Made by a program: the position numbers and the translations under genes
Notes under the pieces: generated by a model
Databases searched by the model: none
Seen by the model: only the letters and a program-made list of their open reading frames with translations
Told to the model about the DNA's origin: nothing
Shown here: one piece after another, positions 41,181 through 50,800 of the stretch
How the letters are laid out: each line of letters opens with the position of its first letter
How positions within the stretch are numbered: position 1 is the stretch's first letter
Assembly (NCBI RefSeq): GCF_040702505.1
Contig: NZ_JBFBLC010000001.1
Location: forward strand, 620,001 to 684,000
Reading direction: 5' to 3'
DNA: 64,000 nt
DNA from: Terrabacter sp040702505
GTDB lineage: Bacteria > Actinomycetota > Actinomycetes > Actinomycetales > Dermatophilaceae

Positions 41181-42037
41181 CCGAGGCATCCGTCACCGCC
41201 ACGACCACCACCCGCGAGGTCGCCACCGCCGCGCCGACCTTCCAGCCGCCGGGGCTGCTGCGTCAGGTGCAGATGATGGTGTGGCGCAACCTCAAGCACA
41301 CCCGCCGCCAGCCCGAGATGCTCACCGACGTCACCATCCAGCCGATCATGTTCGTGCTGCTCTTCGCGTTCGTCTTCGGCGGCTCGATCCGCACCGACAG
41401 CGGCTCCTACCGCGAGTGGCTGCTGCCCGGCATCATGGCCCAGACGATGGCCTTCGCCTCGTTCATCGTCGCGAGCGGCCTCAACATGGACCTCGACAAG
41501 GGCGTCATCGACCGGTTCCGGTCCCTGCCGATCTCGCGCGGTTCGGTGCTCATCGGCCGCAGCGTCTACGCGCTGATCCACTCGAGCATCGGCGTCTTCG
41601 TCATGTCGATGACGGGGTTGGCGATCGGCTGGCGCATCCGAAACGGCTTCGGCAACGCCGTGCTCGCCTTCGCGCTGCTGCTGCTCTTCGGCTTCGCGAT
41701 GATCTGGTTCGGCATCCTCATCGGGTCCTCGATGCGCTCGGTCGAGGCCGTCAACGGGCTGATGTTCACCACGATCTTCCCGGTCACCTTCCTGGCCAAC
41801 ACGTTCGCGCCCACCGAGGCGATGACCCCGTGGCTGCGCTCCATCGCGGAGTGGAACCCGATCAGCGCCCTCGTGCAGGCGATGCGCGAGCTCTGGGGCA
41901 ACGTGCCGCCGGCCCCGCCGAGCGCGTCGTGGCCGCTGCAGCACGCCGTCCTCGTCTCGGTCGGCTGGTCGCTGCTCATCACCGCCGTCGTCGCGCCCCT
42001 GGCCATCAGGGCCTACGTGCGGCGCACGGCCGGCTGA
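41177..42037 (+). CDS. DrrB-like ABC-2 exporter permease
   Basis: 286 residues, six transmembrane helices, ABC2_membrane family. The first helix follows the cytoplasmic RNLKHTRRQPEMLTDVTIQP (about 36-55). The family motif DKGVIDRFRSLPISRGSVLI (about 112-131) and GLMFTTIFPVTFLANTFAPT (about 191-210, ending in the typical ANTFVP-like motif) are present. ATGA overlap with drrA-like couples their translation. A strong hairpin terminator follows 46 bp downstream. Confidence 0.88.
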   Translation: MTEASVTATTTTREVATAAPTFQPPGLLRQVQMMVWRNLKHTRRQPEMLTDVTIQPIMFVLLFAFVFGGSIRTDSGSYREWLLPGIMAQTMAFASFIVASGLNMDLDKGVIDRFRSLPISRGSVLIGRSVYALIHSSIGVFVMSMTGLAIGWRIRNGFGNAVLAFALLLLFGFAMIWFGILIGSSMRSVEAVNGLMFTTIFPVTFLANTFAPTEAMTPWLRSIAEWNPISALVQAMRELWGNVPPAPPSASWPLQHAVLVSVGWSLLITAVVAPLAIRAYVRRTAG

Positions 42038-42082
42038 CGGGCGGCGCGCACGCGCCGAGCCCCCACCGAGCCACCCGCATAC

Positions 42083-42124
42083 GCGCGAACGGCGCGACCC
42101 CGTGCGGGGCCGCGCCGTTCGCGC
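42083..42124. terminator. Strong hairpin terminator
   Basis: Arms GCGCGAACGGCGCG (42083-42096) and CGCGCCGTTCGCGC (42111-42124) pair perfectly, and the interior adds CCCC/GGGG around a GTGC loop. It lies between the DrrB-like stop and the convergent permease stop. Confidence 0.75.
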
Positions 42125-42152
42125 TCGGTCTGACGAGAAGGGCGTCACCGAC

Positions 42153-43085
42153 CTACTTGACGGAGCCGCTCATCAGGCCGCCGATGAAGTAGCGGCCGAG
42201 GAGGATGTAGACCAGCAGCGTCGGCAGGGACGCCAGCAGGACGCCTGCCATGATCGAGGGGTAGTCGGGGTTCTGGCCACCAGCGAGCTCGTTCAGCGCA
42301 TACGTCACCGGGCCGTTGTTGCGGTTGGTGAGGAACAGCGCGAAGAGGAAGTCGTTCCAGGCCGAGGTGAACTGCCAGATCATCGTCACGACGAAGCCCG
42401 GGATCGAGATCGGCAGGACCACCGAGCGGAACGTCCGCATCAGCCCCGCACCGTCGACCTTGGCCGCCTCGAGGATCTCGGTGGGCAGCGCCGTCGCGTA
42501 GTAGTTGCGGAAGATCAGCGAGCAGATCGGGATGCCGAAGATGAGGTGGACGGCGATGAGCTTGACGATGCCGTCGAACCACGAGAAGCCCGGCGTCGCC
42601 TGGACGTCGAGGAGCATGCCCTGCAGCGGGATCATCACGGCCTGGTAGGGGATGAACATCCCGAAGAGGAAGAGGGTGAAGACGATCGTCGCCCCCGGGA
42701 AGCGCCACTTGCTGAAGACGAAGCCGTTGACCGAGCCGAGCAGCGCCGAGAGCACGGCCACCGACGTGGCCAGGATCAGCGACCGGAAGAGCGGCGGCGA
42801 CAGCGAGGTCCACGCCGCCTTCCACCCCTCGACCGACAGCGAGGTCGGCAGCGTCCACGCCTGGCTCGCCGTGACGTCGGCGCTGCGCTTGAGGCTCGTC
42901 ACGACGAGCACGTAGAGGGGCAGCAGGATCAGCAGCAGGAAGAGGATGAGCAGGGCGTAGCGCACGGTGCGCCCGACGGCGGTCCCCTCGGTGCCCGGCG
43001 CCTTGCCGGTGCTGACGCGCGTCGGGATCGGCTCGCCGCCCATGGCCGCACCGGTCGGCACGACCTCGTTCGTCGTGGCGGTCAT
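42153..43085 (-). CDS. Carbohydrate ABC permease (MalG/GtsC-like)
   Basis: 310 residues, six transmembrane helices after a 38-residue cytoplasmic N-terminus. The EAA loop EILEAAKVDGAGLMRTFRSV (about 205-224) with downstream LPISIPG contacts the ATPase. It is the last gene of the mannose-type operon; its ATG overlaps the stop of the preceding permease gene by four bases. The operon encodes no ATPase, so a shared MsiK-type ATPase is needed. A strong terminator follows at 42083. Confidence 0.88.
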   Translation of the reverse strand: MTATTNEVVPTGAAMGGEPIPTRVSTGKAPGTEGTAVGRTVRYALLILFLLLILLPLYVLVVTSLKRSADVTASQAWTLPTSLSVEGWKAAWTSLSPPLFRSLILATSVAVLSALLGSVNGFVFSKWRFPGATIVFTLFLFGMFIPYQAVMIPLQGMLLDVQATPGFSWFDGIVKLIAVHLIFGIPICSLIFRNYYATALPTEILEAAKVDGAGLMRTFRSVVLPISIPGFVVTMIWQFTSAWNDFLFALFLTNRNNGPVTYALNELAGGQNPDYPSIMAGVLLASLPTLLVYILLGRYFIGGLMSGSVK

Positions 43086-43987
43086 CCGCGCGTCTCCTTC
43101 TCGGTCTTGTTCGTGTAGACGAGATACGGCACGACGACGATGGCGACGAGCACCAGCAGGATCGTGGCGTTGGCCGCGGCCGCCGTCGGGTTGTTCTGCT
43201 GGAACATCTGCGTCCACATCATCGTCGCGGGCACCGACGCCTTGTAGGAGTTCTGCCCGGCGATCGCGTAGATGAGGTCGAACATCTTCATCGACATGTG
43301 GCCCACGATGATCAGGGCCGACAGCGCGATCGGCGACAGCTGCGGGAAGAGCACGTGCCGGTAGATCTGGAACTCGCTCGCGCCGTCGATGCGGGCGGCC
43401 TCGCGCTGGTCCTCGCTGATCCCGCGGAAGCCGGCGAGGAACAGCGCCATGACGTAGCCGGAGAGCTGCCAGATCGCGGGCAGTGCCATCGCTGCCATCG
43501 AGAACGCGCTCGGCGACTGCCACCAGCCGCTCTGGAAGCGTTCGAGGCCGAGCATCGCGAGGAGCTGGTTGAGGCCGACGGCCTGGTCGCCCTTGCCGGG
43601 CGAGAGCAGCCAGCGCCACACGATGCCGGCTGCGATGAACGAGATCGCCATGGGCAGCAGGTAGACCGAGCGGAAGATGCCCTCGGCGTTGACACCCTTC
43701 TCGAGCAGCACCGCCCACAGCAGGCCGAAGACCATGGTGCCGGCGACGAAGACGACCGTCAGCACGAGCAGGTTGAAGAGGGCGTGCTGGTAGTCGTCAC
43801 TGCCGAGCAGCTTGGTGTAGTTCTCCAGGCCTCCGGGGTTGGTGACCCGCTTGGAGGCACGGGTGACCGTCCGGTCGAGCGAGGTGGAGATGTTCCGGAA
43901 GATGAGCCAGTAGACGAAGATCCCGATCAGGATGATCGAGGGCAGCACGAGGAGGAACCCCGGGAGCCAGTCCTTGGCCTTGCGCAT
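43082..43987 (-). CDS. Carbohydrate ABC permease (MalF/GtsB-like)
   Basis: 301 residues with about six transmembrane helices. The EAA loop EAARIDGASEFQIYRHVLFP (about 196-215) identifies the sugar-permease (CUT1) family. It forms the heterodimer with the permease at 42153. It follows the binding-protein gene across an 84-bp gap with a strong hairpin, which should lower permease expression relative to the binding protein. Confidence 0.88.
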   Translation of the reverse strand: MRKAKDWLPGFLLVLPSIILIGIFVYWLIFRNISTSLDRTVTRASKRVTNPGGLENYTKLLGSDDYQHALFNLLVLTVVFVAGTMVFGLLWAVLLEKGVNAEGIFRSVYLLPMAISFIAAGIVWRWLLSPGKGDQAVGLNQLLAMLGLERFQSGWWQSPSAFSMAAMALPAIWQLSGYVMALFLAGFRGISEDQREAARIDGASEFQIYRHVLFPQLSPIALSALIIVGHMSMKMFDLIYAIAGQNSYKASVPATMMWTQMFQQNNPTAAAANATILLVLVAIVVVPYLVYTNKTEKETRG

Positions 43988-44014
43988 GGTGGTCCTGTTC
44001 GAGAGCGGGTGGAA

Positions 44015-44056
44015 GGTGCCGTATGCCGCCGGGCGGGCCCAGCGGCATACGGCACC
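44015..44056. terminator. Intra-operon hairpin (attenuator candidate)
   Basis: Perfect 15-bp stem GGTGCCGTATGCCGC / GCGGCATACGGCACC with a 12-base loop between the binding-protein stop and the first permease start. Such hairpins commonly protect the upstream mRNA or reduce read-through so that more binding protein is made. Each arm contains the heptamer GTATGCC or its complement GGCATAC. Confidence 0.65.
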
Positions 44057-44071
44057 GCGGTGCGGGTCGGG

Positions 44072-45391
44072 TCAGCCGAGGTTCTTCTTGGCGGCTGCCG
44101 CGAGGTCGGACACCAGCGTGGCGTCGTCCTTGCTGCTGTAGAACTTGCTGATCGCCGTGCTGATGTCGGCGTTCCAGGCGAGCGACACGGCCGCGCCGTG
44201 CGCGATCGAGGAGACGATCGTGTTGGACTTGAACGCGTCCATCGCGGCCTGCTGGTAGGGCGGGAAGTCGGTCTTCGGCACGTCGGTGCGGGCCGGGATC
44301 GATCCCTTGGCGAGGTTGAAGGCCTTCTGGCCCTCGGCCGAGCCGATCAGCATGAGCCAGTCCTTCGTGCCGCCGGGGTTCTTCGCGCCCTTGGGGAGCG
44401 TGAAGGAGTCGGCGAGGAAGTCGAAGACGCCGTCGGTGCCCGGGGTCGGGAACCACGTCCAGTCCTGGTCCTGCTTCTTGCCCTTGTCGGCGAACTCGGC
44501 CACGGCCCAGTCGCCCATGACGTTGTAGGCGGCCTTGCCGTCGATGACCATGTCGGTCGCGACGGGCCAGTCGTCACCGTCGGAGGCGGTGTTGGTGTAG
44601 CTGAGCAGCTTCTTGTAGTCGGCCGCCGCGGCCTTGACCTCGGCGGAGTCCCACGCGGTCTTGCCGTCGAAGAGGCCGTTGTACTTCTCGGCCCCGAGGT
44701 CGGCGATGAGGACGTTCTCGAAGAGCTGGACCTGGGTCCACGTGCCCGAGACGGACAGCGGCGTCGAGACGCCGGAGGCCTTGATCTTGTCCATGTCGGC
44801 GATCCAGGACTTGATGTCCTTCGGCGGCTGGTTGACGCCGGCCTTCTTGAGCACCGCCGTGTTGGCCCACACGACGTTGGCGCGGTGGATGTTCGACGGC
44901 ACCGAGTAGATGTTGCCGTCGACGGTGAGGCGGTCGAGCAGGTTCTTCGGGAACGCCGACTGGCCACCGAGCGCCTGGATGACGTCGTTGACCGGCTCGA
45001 TCTGGCCCGCGTCGATGTAGTCGGCGAGCTCGGCGCCGGCGTGCCCCTGGAAGGAGTCCGGCGGCTGGTTGTTCTGCAGGTCGGACGCGAGCTTGGCCTT
45101 CGCGTTGGACCCGGCGCCACCGGCCACGGCCAGGTTGACGAACTTGTCGTTGGGGTACTTCTCCTTGAACAGCGCCTCGAGCGCGTCGAGGCCCTTCTTC
45201 TCGGAGCCGGCGGCCCACCAGGTGAAGACGCCGACGTCACCGCCGGCGCCGCCCGCCTTGGTCTGCAGCGACGTCGACGCGCCGCCGCTGGGAGCAGCCC
45301 CCGTGGTGTTGTCCGACGTCGAGCCGCAGGCGGCGAGTGCGACGGACACGACCCCCGCCATCGCCAGGGTTGCAACAGCCCTGTTGCGCAT
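44072..45391 (-). CDS. Carbohydrate ABC substrate-binding lipoprotein (family 1, GtsA-like)
   Basis: 439 residues. The signal and lipobox end in VALAAC (Cys about 22). Family-1 binding-protein features include VFTWWAAGSEKKGLDALEAL (about 54-73), NVVWANTAVLKKAGVNQPP and the C-terminal AAAVSLAWNADISTAI-like segment. The closest functional analogues bind glucose/mannose-type sugars. AAGGAGG stands six bases before the ATG at 45389-45391. It lies downstream of lacI-manA, so it probably captures mannose or mannosides released by the GH92 enzyme. Confidence 0.86.
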   Translation of the reverse strand: MRNRAVATLAMAGVVSVALAACGSTSDNTTGAAPSGGASTSLQTKAGGAGGDVGVFTWWAAGSEKKGLDALEALFKEKYPNDKFVNLAVAGGAGSNAKAKLASDLQNNQPPDSFQGHAGAELADYIDAGQIEPVNDVIQALGGQSAFPKNLLDRLTVDGNIYSVPSNIHRANVVWANTAVLKKAGVNQPPKDIKSWIADMDKIKASGVSTPLSVSGTWTQVQLFENVLIADLGAEKYNGLFDGKTAWDSAEVKAAAADYKKLLSYTNTASDGDDWPVATDMVIDGKAAYNVMGDWAVAEFADKGKKQDQDWTWFPTPGTDGVFDFLADSFTLPKGAKNPGGTKDWLMLIGSAEGQKAFNLAKGSIPARTDVPKTDFPPYQQAAMDAFKSNTIVSSIAHGAAVSLAWNADISTAISKFYSSKDDATLVSDLAAAAKKNLG

Positions 45392-45524
45392 TGATCCTCC
45401 TTGTTGGTTCCGCGGCCTTCCCCGTAGCGGGAGCTGATGACTCGCGGTCTGTTTGCCGGCCCCTCCGGACGGCAGGTCTGTGGTGTGTCGTGCGGTGTGT
45501 CGTGCTCGGCGTGGACGTGCCACG

Positions 45525-46604
45525 TCAGGCCACGGTCGCGCCGGCCGGCGGCATGCACCGGATGACGGTGACGTCGCCCGTGACGCAGACGCCTCCGGCG
45601 CCGTGGGGGACGAGAAGCACGTCCCCACGGGCGATGTCGATCGGCGTGTCGCGGGCGGCGCCGTGCTCCGTCGAGAGCGTGCCCCGCCCGTCGACGACGA
45701 CAGTCACGGCGAAGTCTGCCGGGACGGTGACCGCAGCCGCCGGTGACTCGCCGGTCGGCCGGACGACCTGCGCCCGGAAGTACTCGTCGGTGCCCTCGGG
45801 CAGCGCGGGGCCGGCACCGCGCACGTCGGTCCACCGGCGTCGCAGCCCGGCGAGCGCGTCGGCGGTGAGCGGTCCGTGGTCGACGCTGCGCAGGGCGAGT
45901 GGGCGGTCGAGACCGAGGAACGCGTGGGCCTCCTCGAGTCCGAAGCGCTCGTGCTCGAGCATGACCGACAGGTCGGTCGGCTCCTGCAGCTCGAGGACCA
46001 GCACGCCCTCGCCGATGGCGTGGGGCTGGCCGCCGGGCACGAGCACGGCGTCGCCGCGCTGGACCTGGATGGGGTTGAGTGCGGCGAGCAGCCGCTCGTC
46101 CTGGGCCTCGACGAGCTCGGCGAGCGTGTCGGGGTCGACCTCCTCGCGGAAGCCCACCCACACGGTCGCACCGGGCTCGGCCTCGAGCACGATCCACGCC
46201 TCGGTCTTGCCGTTGTCGCAGTCCAGGTGCGCCTTGGCGAAGGACCGGTCCGGGTGCGCGTGCACAGGCAGCCGCTCGCCGCTGTCGAGCAGCTTGGTCA
46301 GCAGCCCGGGCACGACGCCGTATGCGGTCACGTGGTCCGCGCCCAGCCATGCGGTCGGGTCTGCGGCGAGGACCTCGGGCAGGTCGCTGCCGTCCGGGAG
46401 CTGCGTGACGCCGTCGCCGCCCTCGGCGAACAGCCGGGTGGTCGAGGCGAGCCAGTCCTCGGGGCGGTGGCCGTCGAAGTCGTCGGGCAGCGGCAGCCCG
46501 CGGAAGGCGAGGATCCGCTCACCGCCGCGGTAGAAGCGGTGTGGCGTGTTGAGGGCGAGCCGGGTGGGCTCGTGGGTCTGGTGGGTCGTGTCGAGTGACG
46601 TCAT
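45525..46604 (-). CDS. manA: Mannose-6-phosphate isomerase, class I
   Basis: 359 residues, cupin-type zinc enzyme converting mannose 6-phosphate to fructose 6-phosphate. Zinc ligands in HAHPD (His115, His117), KTEAW (Glu135) and GQPHAIG (His about 195) are present. The second cupin (about 280-355) has VVVDGRGTL and the typical GDVLLVP. The ATG at 46602-46604 overlaps the lacI stop, so translation is coupled. It lies between the regulator and the importer genes, which supports mannose as the imported sugar. A kinase for mannose is not visible in the window. Confidence 0.88.
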   Translation of the reverse strand: MTSLDTTHQTHEPTRLALNTPHRFYRGGERILAFRGLPLPDDFDGHRPEDWLASTTRLFAEGGDGVTQLPDGSDLPEVLAADPTAWLGADHVTAYGVVPGLLTKLLDSGERLPVHAHPDRSFAKAHLDCDNGKTEAWIVLEAEPGATVWVGFREEVDPDTLAELVEAQDERLLAALNPIQVQRGDAVLVPGGQPHAIGEGVLVLELQEPTDLSVMLEHERFGLEEAHAFLGLDRPLALRSVDHGPLTADALAGLRRRWTDVRGAGPALPEGTDEYFRAQVVRPTGESPAAAVTVPADFAVTVVVDGRGTLSTEHGAARDTPIDIARGDVLLVPHGAGGVCVTGDVTVIRCMPPAGATVA

Positions 46605-47641
46605 CGTGCGGGTCCTCCCCGTCGGGTTGCGGAGGCTCTGACGATGAGCCGGGTGGCCATGACCACGGTCTGGGGGGCGGACTCGTCTCCGAGCAGCCGG
46701 GCGAAGAGCTGCTGGGCGGCCTTCTGCCCCATGGCTGCCGGGTCCTGGTGGACGACCGTCACGGGCGGGTCGAGCAGGCCGGCGAGCTCGAAGTCGTCGT
46801 AGCCGACCATCGCGAGGGACACGTGCAGGTCGCGCATCGCGTGCAGGGCGGCGAGGGTGACGCGGTTGTTGCCGGTGATGAGTGCCGTCGTGGGGTCGGA
46901 GTCGTGCGCCCACACCGCGAGCAGGTCCCGGATCGAGGTCGTCGTGTGCGGGCCCATCGAGACGCGCGGGGAGCCGGGCAGGCCGAGGGCGCGGTGGGTC
47001 GACACGAACGACTCCCGGCGCTGCCGCGCCGTCCAGAAGCCGGGGTCGTCGCCGAGGAAGGCGATGTGGCGGTGCCCGTGGGCGACGAGGTGCTCGACGG
47101 CGCTGCGCACCCCGCCCTGGTTGTCGCTGAGGATGACGTCGTTGGTGGCGCCGCGCACCGGCCGGTCCATGTAGACGATGGGGGTGCCGCTCGCCTCGAC
47201 CGTCGGGTCGGCCGACGGCGTCTCGCCGGCGGGCACGACGACGATGCCGTCGACGCGGCGGGCGATGAGCGCCTCGAGCACCGCCCGCTCCCGGGTGGGG
47301 GAGCCCTCGGCGCTCGCGGTGATGAGCTGGTGCTGGCGGATGCGGGCCTCGCGCTCGACGGCTGCACCGATCTGCGAGTAGAAGGGATTCGCGAGATCCT
47401 CGACGACGAGGCCGATGGTGAAGGTCCGGCCCTGGCGGACCATGCGCGCACCGTCGTTGCGGCGGAAGCCGAGTCGCTCGATGACGGCCTTGACGCGCTC
47501 GGCGGTGTCGGCCCGGACCCCGGGTTCGCGGTTGACGACGCGGGAGACGGTCTTGACGGAGACGTGCGCCTCCGCGGCCACGTCCGCCATCGTCGGACGC
47601 GTCCCTGTCCGGTGGTCAGACAACGCTGTCATGGCCGTCAT
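46601..47641 (-). CDS. LacI family transcriptional regulator
   Basis: 346 residues (ATG at 47639-47641; an ATG three codons later is equally possible). N-terminal HTH: TMADVAAEAHVSVKTVSRVV with the hinge NREPGVRADTAERVKAVIER. The effector domain has the type I binding-protein fold with GLVVEDLANPFYSQIGAAVE. It is the first gene of the lacI-manA-importer operon and divergent from the GH92 gene, so it probably controls both. I do not see a clear LacI operator; the gap contains several short dyads (for example TTCGG-GT-CCGAA near 47735). Confidence 0.86.
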   Translation of the reverse strand: MTAMTALSDHRTGTRPTMADVAAEAHVSVKTVSRVVNREPGVRADTAERVKAVIERLGFRRNDGARMVRQGRTFTIGLVVEDLANPFYSQIGAAVEREARIRQHQLITASAEGSPTRERAVLEALIARRVDGIVVVPAGETPSADPTVEASGTPIVYMDRPVRGATNDVILSDNQGGVRSAVEHLVAHGHRHIAFLGDDPGFWTARQRRESFVSTHRALGLPGSPRVSMGPHTTTSIRDLLAVWAHDSDPTTALITGNNRVTLAALHAMRDLHVSLAMVGYDDFELAGLLDPPVTVVHQDPAAMGQKAAQQLFARLLGDESAPQTVVMATRLIVRASATRRGGPAR

Positions 47642-47828
47642 GGCATCAGAGCCGCGCCTGGGGTGCAAGCGGATTCGCCAATCTCGGCGTGTCCTCAGCC
47701 GGTCCTGTCCGATTGGCTGTCCTGACCGGACAAGTTCGGGTCCGAACGTTGACTCGCTCCGATCGCCGCGTCCACTGTCGGCGGGACATGACCGCGCAAC
47801 CCCGCTCGACGATGAGCACGGAGGAACG

Positions 47829-50800
47829 ATGGGTGTGACCTCAGGAATCCAGAGAGGCGCCATGGCGATGGCGCTGCTGGTCACCTCGACGATGGGAGCG
47901 GTCGCAGGGCCGCCCGCGGCGGCCGCCGCGCCGCCCGACGCCTCGGGCGACTTCGCCACGTCCTTCGAGTCCGGGGAGCCCCAGCCGGCCTTCGGTGCCG
48001 TCGAGTCCGGCCCGGACGGGCCGCGGCAGAAGAACGTCACCGGGACCGTCAGCGTCGACGGGAGCCTGCTCGGGCAGGTGTCCGCCGTGACGGCCAGCGC
48101 CGAGAACTCACCGGGTGAGGTGGCGGCCAACCTCGCCGACGCCAACCCCGACACGAAGTGGCTCGCCTTCGCCTCGAGCGGCTGGGTGCGCTACCAGCTC
48201 GCCTCGCCCGCGAAGGTGGTCCGCTACTCGCTCACCTCCGCCAACGACTCGCCCGAGCGTGACCCGAAGGACTTCACGCTGCAGGGCTCGAGCGACGGCT
48301 CCACGTGGACCGACCTCGACACGCGCACCGGGATCGACTTCAGTGGCCGCTTCGCCAAGCAGGACTTCACGGTCAAGACCCCGGGGGCGTACGCGTACTA
48401 CCGCCTGAACGTCACGGCCGTGCACTCCGGCGGCATCGTGCAGCTCGCCGACTGGGACATCTCCGACGGCTCGACGGGCACCGGCCCCGCGACCCCGATG
48501 GTGACGAAGGTCGGCTCCGGGCCGATCTCCGGCTTCAACATCAAGCCGCTCGTCGGCTGGACCGGCGTCAAGGCGCTGCGCTACTCCGGCGGCCACACCG
48601 CCGACGGCCGCGGCTACGCCTGGAACAGGCTCTTCGACGTCAACCTGCCGGTCAACCCGGCGACCCGCCTGTCCTACAAGGTCTTCCCCGACATGATCGC
48701 CGGCGACCTCACCTACCCCTCGACCTACAGCGCCCTCGACCTGCACTTCACCGACGGCACCTACCTGTCGGACCTGCAGGCCAAGGACGCCAACGGCGTC
48801 GCCGCCAGCCCGAACGGGCAGGGCAAGGGCAAGATCCTCTACGCCAACCAGTGGAACGCCGTCTCCGTCGACGTCGGCAAGGTCGCGGCCGGCAAGACCA
48901 TCGACCGCATCCTCGTCGGCTACGACAACGACACCGCCAAGAAGGACACCCGCTTCGGCGGCTGGATCGACGACCTCGACGTGCAGGCGCACCCGGCCGC
49001 CGTCGACGCCGCCGACCTGACCAACTTCGTCGACACGCGTCGCGGCACCAACGCCTCGGGCAGCTTCTCGCGCGGCAACAACCTGCCGATCAGCGCGCTG
49101 CCCAACGGCTTCACGTTCTTCACGCCGGTGACCAACGCGAACTCCCAGTCGTGGGAGTACTACTACCAGTCGGGCAACAACGCGGCGAACCTGCCGGTGA
49201 TGCAGGGCCTCGCCATCTCGCACGAGCCGAGCCCGTGGATGGGCGACCGCAACCAGCTCTCGGTCATGCCGTCGGCGACGACCGGCACCCCGACCGGCAG
49301 CGCCTCGGGGCGCGGGCTCACCTTCGACCACAAGACGGAGGTGGCGCGCCCCGACTACTACAAGGCCGTGCTCCAGGGCGGCCTCGTCGCTGAGATGACC
49401 CCCGCTGGCCACGGCGGCGTCTACCGCTTCACCTTCCCGTCCGGCACCGACAAGGGCAGCCTCGTCCTCGACACGATCGACAACAACGGCACGTTCACCG
49501 TCGATGCCGCCACCGGCACCGTGACCGGCTGGGTCGACAACGGCAGCGGCCTGTCCGCCGGCCGCAGCCGGATGTTCGTCTACGGCACCTTCGACCGGGC
49601 CGCGAGCGCGACCGGCACTGCGCCGGGCGGGCACACGGGCACGCGCTACGCGTCGTTCGACACGAGCAGCGACAAGACGGTCGTGCTGAAGCTCGCGACG
49701 TCGTTCATCTCGCTCGACCAGGCCAAGCGCAACCACGCGCTCGAGCTGGCCGGTCGTGACTTCGACGCCGTCCACGCCGCCGCCGGCGCGGCCTGGAACT
49801 CGCGCCTCGGTGTCGTCGGCGTCAAGACGAACGCCGACACCGACAGCGACACGCAGCGCACGATCCTCTACTCGAACCTCTACCGGCTCAACCTCTACCC
49901 CAACAGCCAGTTCGAGAACACCGGCACGGCCGCTGCTCCGCACTACCAGTACGCGAGCCCCGTTGCGGCCAAGTCGGGCTCGGCCACCGCGACGACGACC
50001 AACGCCGCCGTCAAGGACGGGAAGATCTACGTCAACAACGGTTTCTGGGACACCTACCGCACGGTGTGGCCGGCCTACAGCCTGCTCTACCCGGAGGTGG
50101 CGGCCGAGATCGCCGACGGCTTCGTGCAGCAGTACCGCGACGGCGGCTGGGTGGCGCGCTGGAGCTCGCCGGGCTACGCCGACCTCATGACCGGCACGAG
50201 CTCGGACGTGGCGTTCGCCGACGCGTACGTCAAGGGCGTCAAGCTGCCCGACCCGCTCGACGCGTACGACGCGGCCGTCAAGAACGCGACGGTGCTGCCG
50301 ACGTCGAGCGCCGTGGGCCGCAAGGGCCTCGACACCTCGATCTTCCTCGGCTACACGAGCACGAGCACCGGCGAGTCGGTCTCGTGGGGGCTCGAGGGCC
50401 TGATCAACGACTTCGGCATCGGCAACATGGCCGCGAAGCTCGCCAAGGACCCGGCCACCCCCGACAGCAGGCGCGCGCAGCTCGAGGAGGAGTCGCAGTA
50501 CTTCCTCGAGCGGGCCACCCACTACGTCAACGCCTTCAACCCGAAGGTCGGCTTCTTCCAGGGGCGGGGGCCCGACGGCAGCTTCCCCGACACCTTCGAC
50601 CCGGAGGCGTGGGGCGGCGACTTCACCGAGACCGACGGCTGGAACTTCGCCTTCCACGCCCCGCAGGACGGCAACGGCCTCGCCAACCTCTACGGCGGGC
50701 GTGACGCCCTCGCGAAGAAGCTCGACACCTTCTTCGCGACGCCGGAGACGGCGACCAAGCCCGGTGGCTACGGCGGCACGATCCACGAGATGCTCGAGGC

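Noticed and set aside
45482..45505. Two 12-bp GGTGTGTCGTGC repeats as a LacI operator
   Set aside because: They are direct repeats without dyad symmetry in the manA/binding-protein gap. LacI proteins bind palindromes.
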